From Microbacterium sp. LWH11-1.2 (GTDB taxonomy: Bacteria > Actinomycetota > Actinomycetes > Actinomycetales > Microbacteriaceae): a stretch of DNA of 64,000 nt. Below are positions 62,776 through 64,000 of this stretch, piece after piece. Numbering within the stretch: position 1 is the stretch's first letter; every line of letters begins with the position of its first letter. The DNA lies in assembly GCF_038397745.1 (NCBI RefSeq), contig NZ_CP151636.1, positions 1,054,001 to 1,118,000 of the forward strand, given 5' to 3'. A model generated the notes under the pieces. That model saw nothing but the letters and a program-made list of their open reading frames with translations. It did no database searches and had not been told where the DNA came from. The position numbers and the translations under genes were made by a program.

Positions 62776-63756
62776 GTGGCCCTCGACCCCGTCGCGTACC
62801 AGCCCTACCAAGACCCCGACGACTTCATCCGCGAGGTGACCGACCTCATCTGGGTCGACCGTTCGATCAGCTTCATCCGTGAGAACTACGAGCCCGACTC
62901 GATCGTGCACGGCGGGTTCGGCACGGCGACGACGCGCGAGGAGGTGCTCGAGGGCACGCTCATGCGCATCGCCGAGTCGCCGGACCGGGTCAGCCAGACC
63001 GAGGACATCGTCTGGGAGCCCCGCGGGGACGATGCCTTCCTCAGCTCGCACCTGGTGGTCGTCGGCGACCTGCTCTCGCCGCGCGTGAGCCGCACGATCG
63101 CCAACTGCCTCTACCGCCGCGGTCGCATGGTCGAGGAGTGGGTCGTGCGCGACACCCTCGCCGAAGCGCTGCAGGACGGACTCGACCCCGACGAGGTCGC
63201 GAGGGATCACGCGTTCCGGGGGTACGTGGCGAGCTGGACCGACCCCGCGCCGGTCGATCCGATCTCTGCGGGCGACTCCGGTGTGCGACCCGACGAGCAC
63301 CGTGCCGACGTCGAGACCGTGCTCGAGATGATCGGGACCGTGTGGAACGACCGCGACCTTCGTGCCGTCGAGCGGTTCTTCCACCGGGACCTGACTCTCC
63401 TCACCGTGGGGAACCGGCACATCATCCGTCCGGAGGGATATCGCCGCGCCCTGCTCGCACTGCTCGAGTCCTTCCCCGCGGGGACGTTCGAGGTGCGCGA
63501 CGTGCAGGCGCATCACGACATCCGCTACGCCGGCACGCGCGTCGCCGTGACATGGAAGTTGGTCGGCGACTACACCGGCGTGCCGAACTACGGGCCTCTC
63601 ACGGGAAAGCCCGTCGACCTGCTCGGCATCTCGCAGTTCACCCTGCATCAGGGCGCCATCGTGAAGGAGGTGCGGCTGTGGGACGACGTCGCGCTCCGCA
63701 CGCAGATCGCGAGCATGCGCGGCGACGAGCCGGTGGGGCCGTCCAACATCTACTGA
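62776..63756 (+). CDS. Double SnoaL-like (NTF2 fold) protein
   Basis: The 326-residue protein starts at GTG 62776 after AGGAGTGACCC. It has two SnoaL-like modules. The first (about 18-140) has IWVDRSISFIRENYEPDSIVHGGFGTATTREEVLEGTLMRIAE. The second (about 180-320) has MIGTVWNDRDLRAVERFFHRDLTLLTVG, then YRRALLALLESFPAGTFEVRDVQAHHDIRYAGTRVAVTWKLVGDYTG. This fold gives isomerases, cyclases, dehydratases and binding proteins. Its place at the end of the operon suggests a catabolic isomerase or hydrolyase. Function unknown. Confidence 0.85.
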   Translation: MALDPVAYQPYQDPDDFIREVTDLIWVDRSISFIRENYEPDSIVHGGFGTATTREEVLEGTLMRIAESPDRVSQTEDIVWEPRGDDAFLSSHLVVVGDLLSPRVSRTIANCLYRRGRMVEEWVVRDTLAEALQDGLDPDEVARDHAFRGYVASWTDPAPVDPISAGDSGVRPDEHRADVETVLEMIGTVWNDRDLRAVERFFHRDLTLLTVGNRHIIRPEGYRRALLALLESFPAGTFEVRDVQAHHDIRYAGTRVAVTWKLVGDYTGVPNYGPLTGKPVDLLGISQFTLHQGAIVKEVRLWDDVALRTQIASMRGDEPVGPSNIY

Positions 63757-63792
63757 CGCTCGCCGCCGGCGCCCTCGATCCCAGAGAAGAGG

Positions 63793-63821
63793 GACATGGC
63801 CGCCGCCGAGGAGGCCATGTC
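63793..63821. terminator. Hairpin between convergent genes
   Basis: GACATGGCC (63793-63801) pairs with GGCCATGTC (63813-63821) around an 11-base loop. It overlaps the stop codon of the convergent dehydrogenase gene. Confidence 0.6.
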
Positions 63822-64000
63822 AGCGCCAGGGATCGAGGCCGTGCTTGCCGATCGTCGACCCGGCTTCGAGTCGGGCGAGCACCGCGGGGCCCTCGTCGAG
63901 CGCGTGCATCTGCGGGGAGCCGGGGGTGTAGACGCCCTGCGCGATGAGATCGTCGAGCTCCGTGAGCAGATCGCGGTACGCGGCGCGCGCTGCGGCTGCC
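63820..64000 (-). CDS. C-terminal end of a zinc-binding alcohol dehydrogenase / quinone oxidoreductase family protein
   Basis: Only the last 60 codons are in the window; the start lies beyond the right edge. The visible end (AYRDLLTELDDLIAQGVYTPGSPQMHALDEGPAVLARLEAGSTIGKHGLDPWR) has the closing pattern of MDR-superfamily oxidoreductases: the A-L-x-x-A/G-x-x-V/x-L...AGxxxGKxVL element. Without the nucleotide-binding part the family call is tentative. It is convergent with the SnoaL-like gene. Confidence 0.6.
   Translation of the reverse strand, partial: AAAARAAYRDLLTELDDLIAQGVYTPGSPQMHALDEGPAVLARLEAGSTIGKHGLDPWR

Overview
The window is about 70% GC and holds the replication origin of an actinobacterial chromosome. 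Gene content and order (dnaA, dnaN, recF, dciA, gyrB, gyrA, DUF3566, tRNA-Ile, tRNA-Ala on one side; rpmH, rnpA, yidD, yidC, jag, rsmG, parA, parB on the other) and many GGATGCC/GGCATCC words point to the Microbacteriaceae, most likely Microbacterium. That assignment is by pattern recognition, not by a search.

Layout. 1-9.8 kb: the start of a secreted GH92-type glycosidase divergent from a LacI regulator, ilvD divergent from an MmyB-type regulator, a large sortase-anchored repeat protein divergent from a giant LuxR regulator, and a DUF3253 protein. 9.8-12.7 kb: a lower-GC accessory patch with two convergent uncharacterised genes, one carrying a HEPN-like R-N-x3-H motif, next to a tRNA-Ala/tRNA-Ile pair. 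12.9-16.7 kb: a histidine kinase/response regulator/DUF4097 operon and a VIT-type transporter. 16.7-27.1 kb: the minus-strand replication block (dnaA to DUF3566), with oriC between dnaN and dnaA. 27.4-34.5 kb: the plus-strand block of ribosome, membrane insertion and segregation genes, with seven parS sites in 2.8 kb, one of them inside the first codons of parA. 34.5-42.4 kb: a sugar porter, a small protein, GrpB, and the minus-strand DUF6049-murJ-trxB-trxA group.

42.5-56.4 kb is mixed: a methyltransferase carrying a translated palindromic repeat, an LLM-type flavin oxidoreductase, a candidate secreted toxin with a DUF2283 partner, an LPXTG surface protein, a Tat-exported phospholipase C-like enzyme, a secreted metallophosphoesterase, a CPBP protease, cca and a vapBC module. 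56.4-63.8 kb: a GntR/UTRA regulator and HAD phosphatase, a RibD-like reductase, and a plus-strand catabolic operon (APC permease, FAD oxidoreductase, FGGY kinase, double SnoaL-like protein). A promoter with two tandem GntR-type operators precedes the permease. The window ends in the 3' end of a zinc-type dehydrogenase.

The most unusual items are: (i) a family of three dispersed 78-88 bp elements whose terminal stems vary by compensating changes, suggesting a conserved folded element; (ii) the secreted DUF4258-like toxin/DUF2283 pair; (iii) the accessory patch with the HEPN-like protein; (iv) the GntR-controlled operon, whose kinase resembles glycerol kinase but lacks the glycerol-binding Arg; and (v) the parS array. 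No rRNA, CRISPR array, transposase or prophage was seen.
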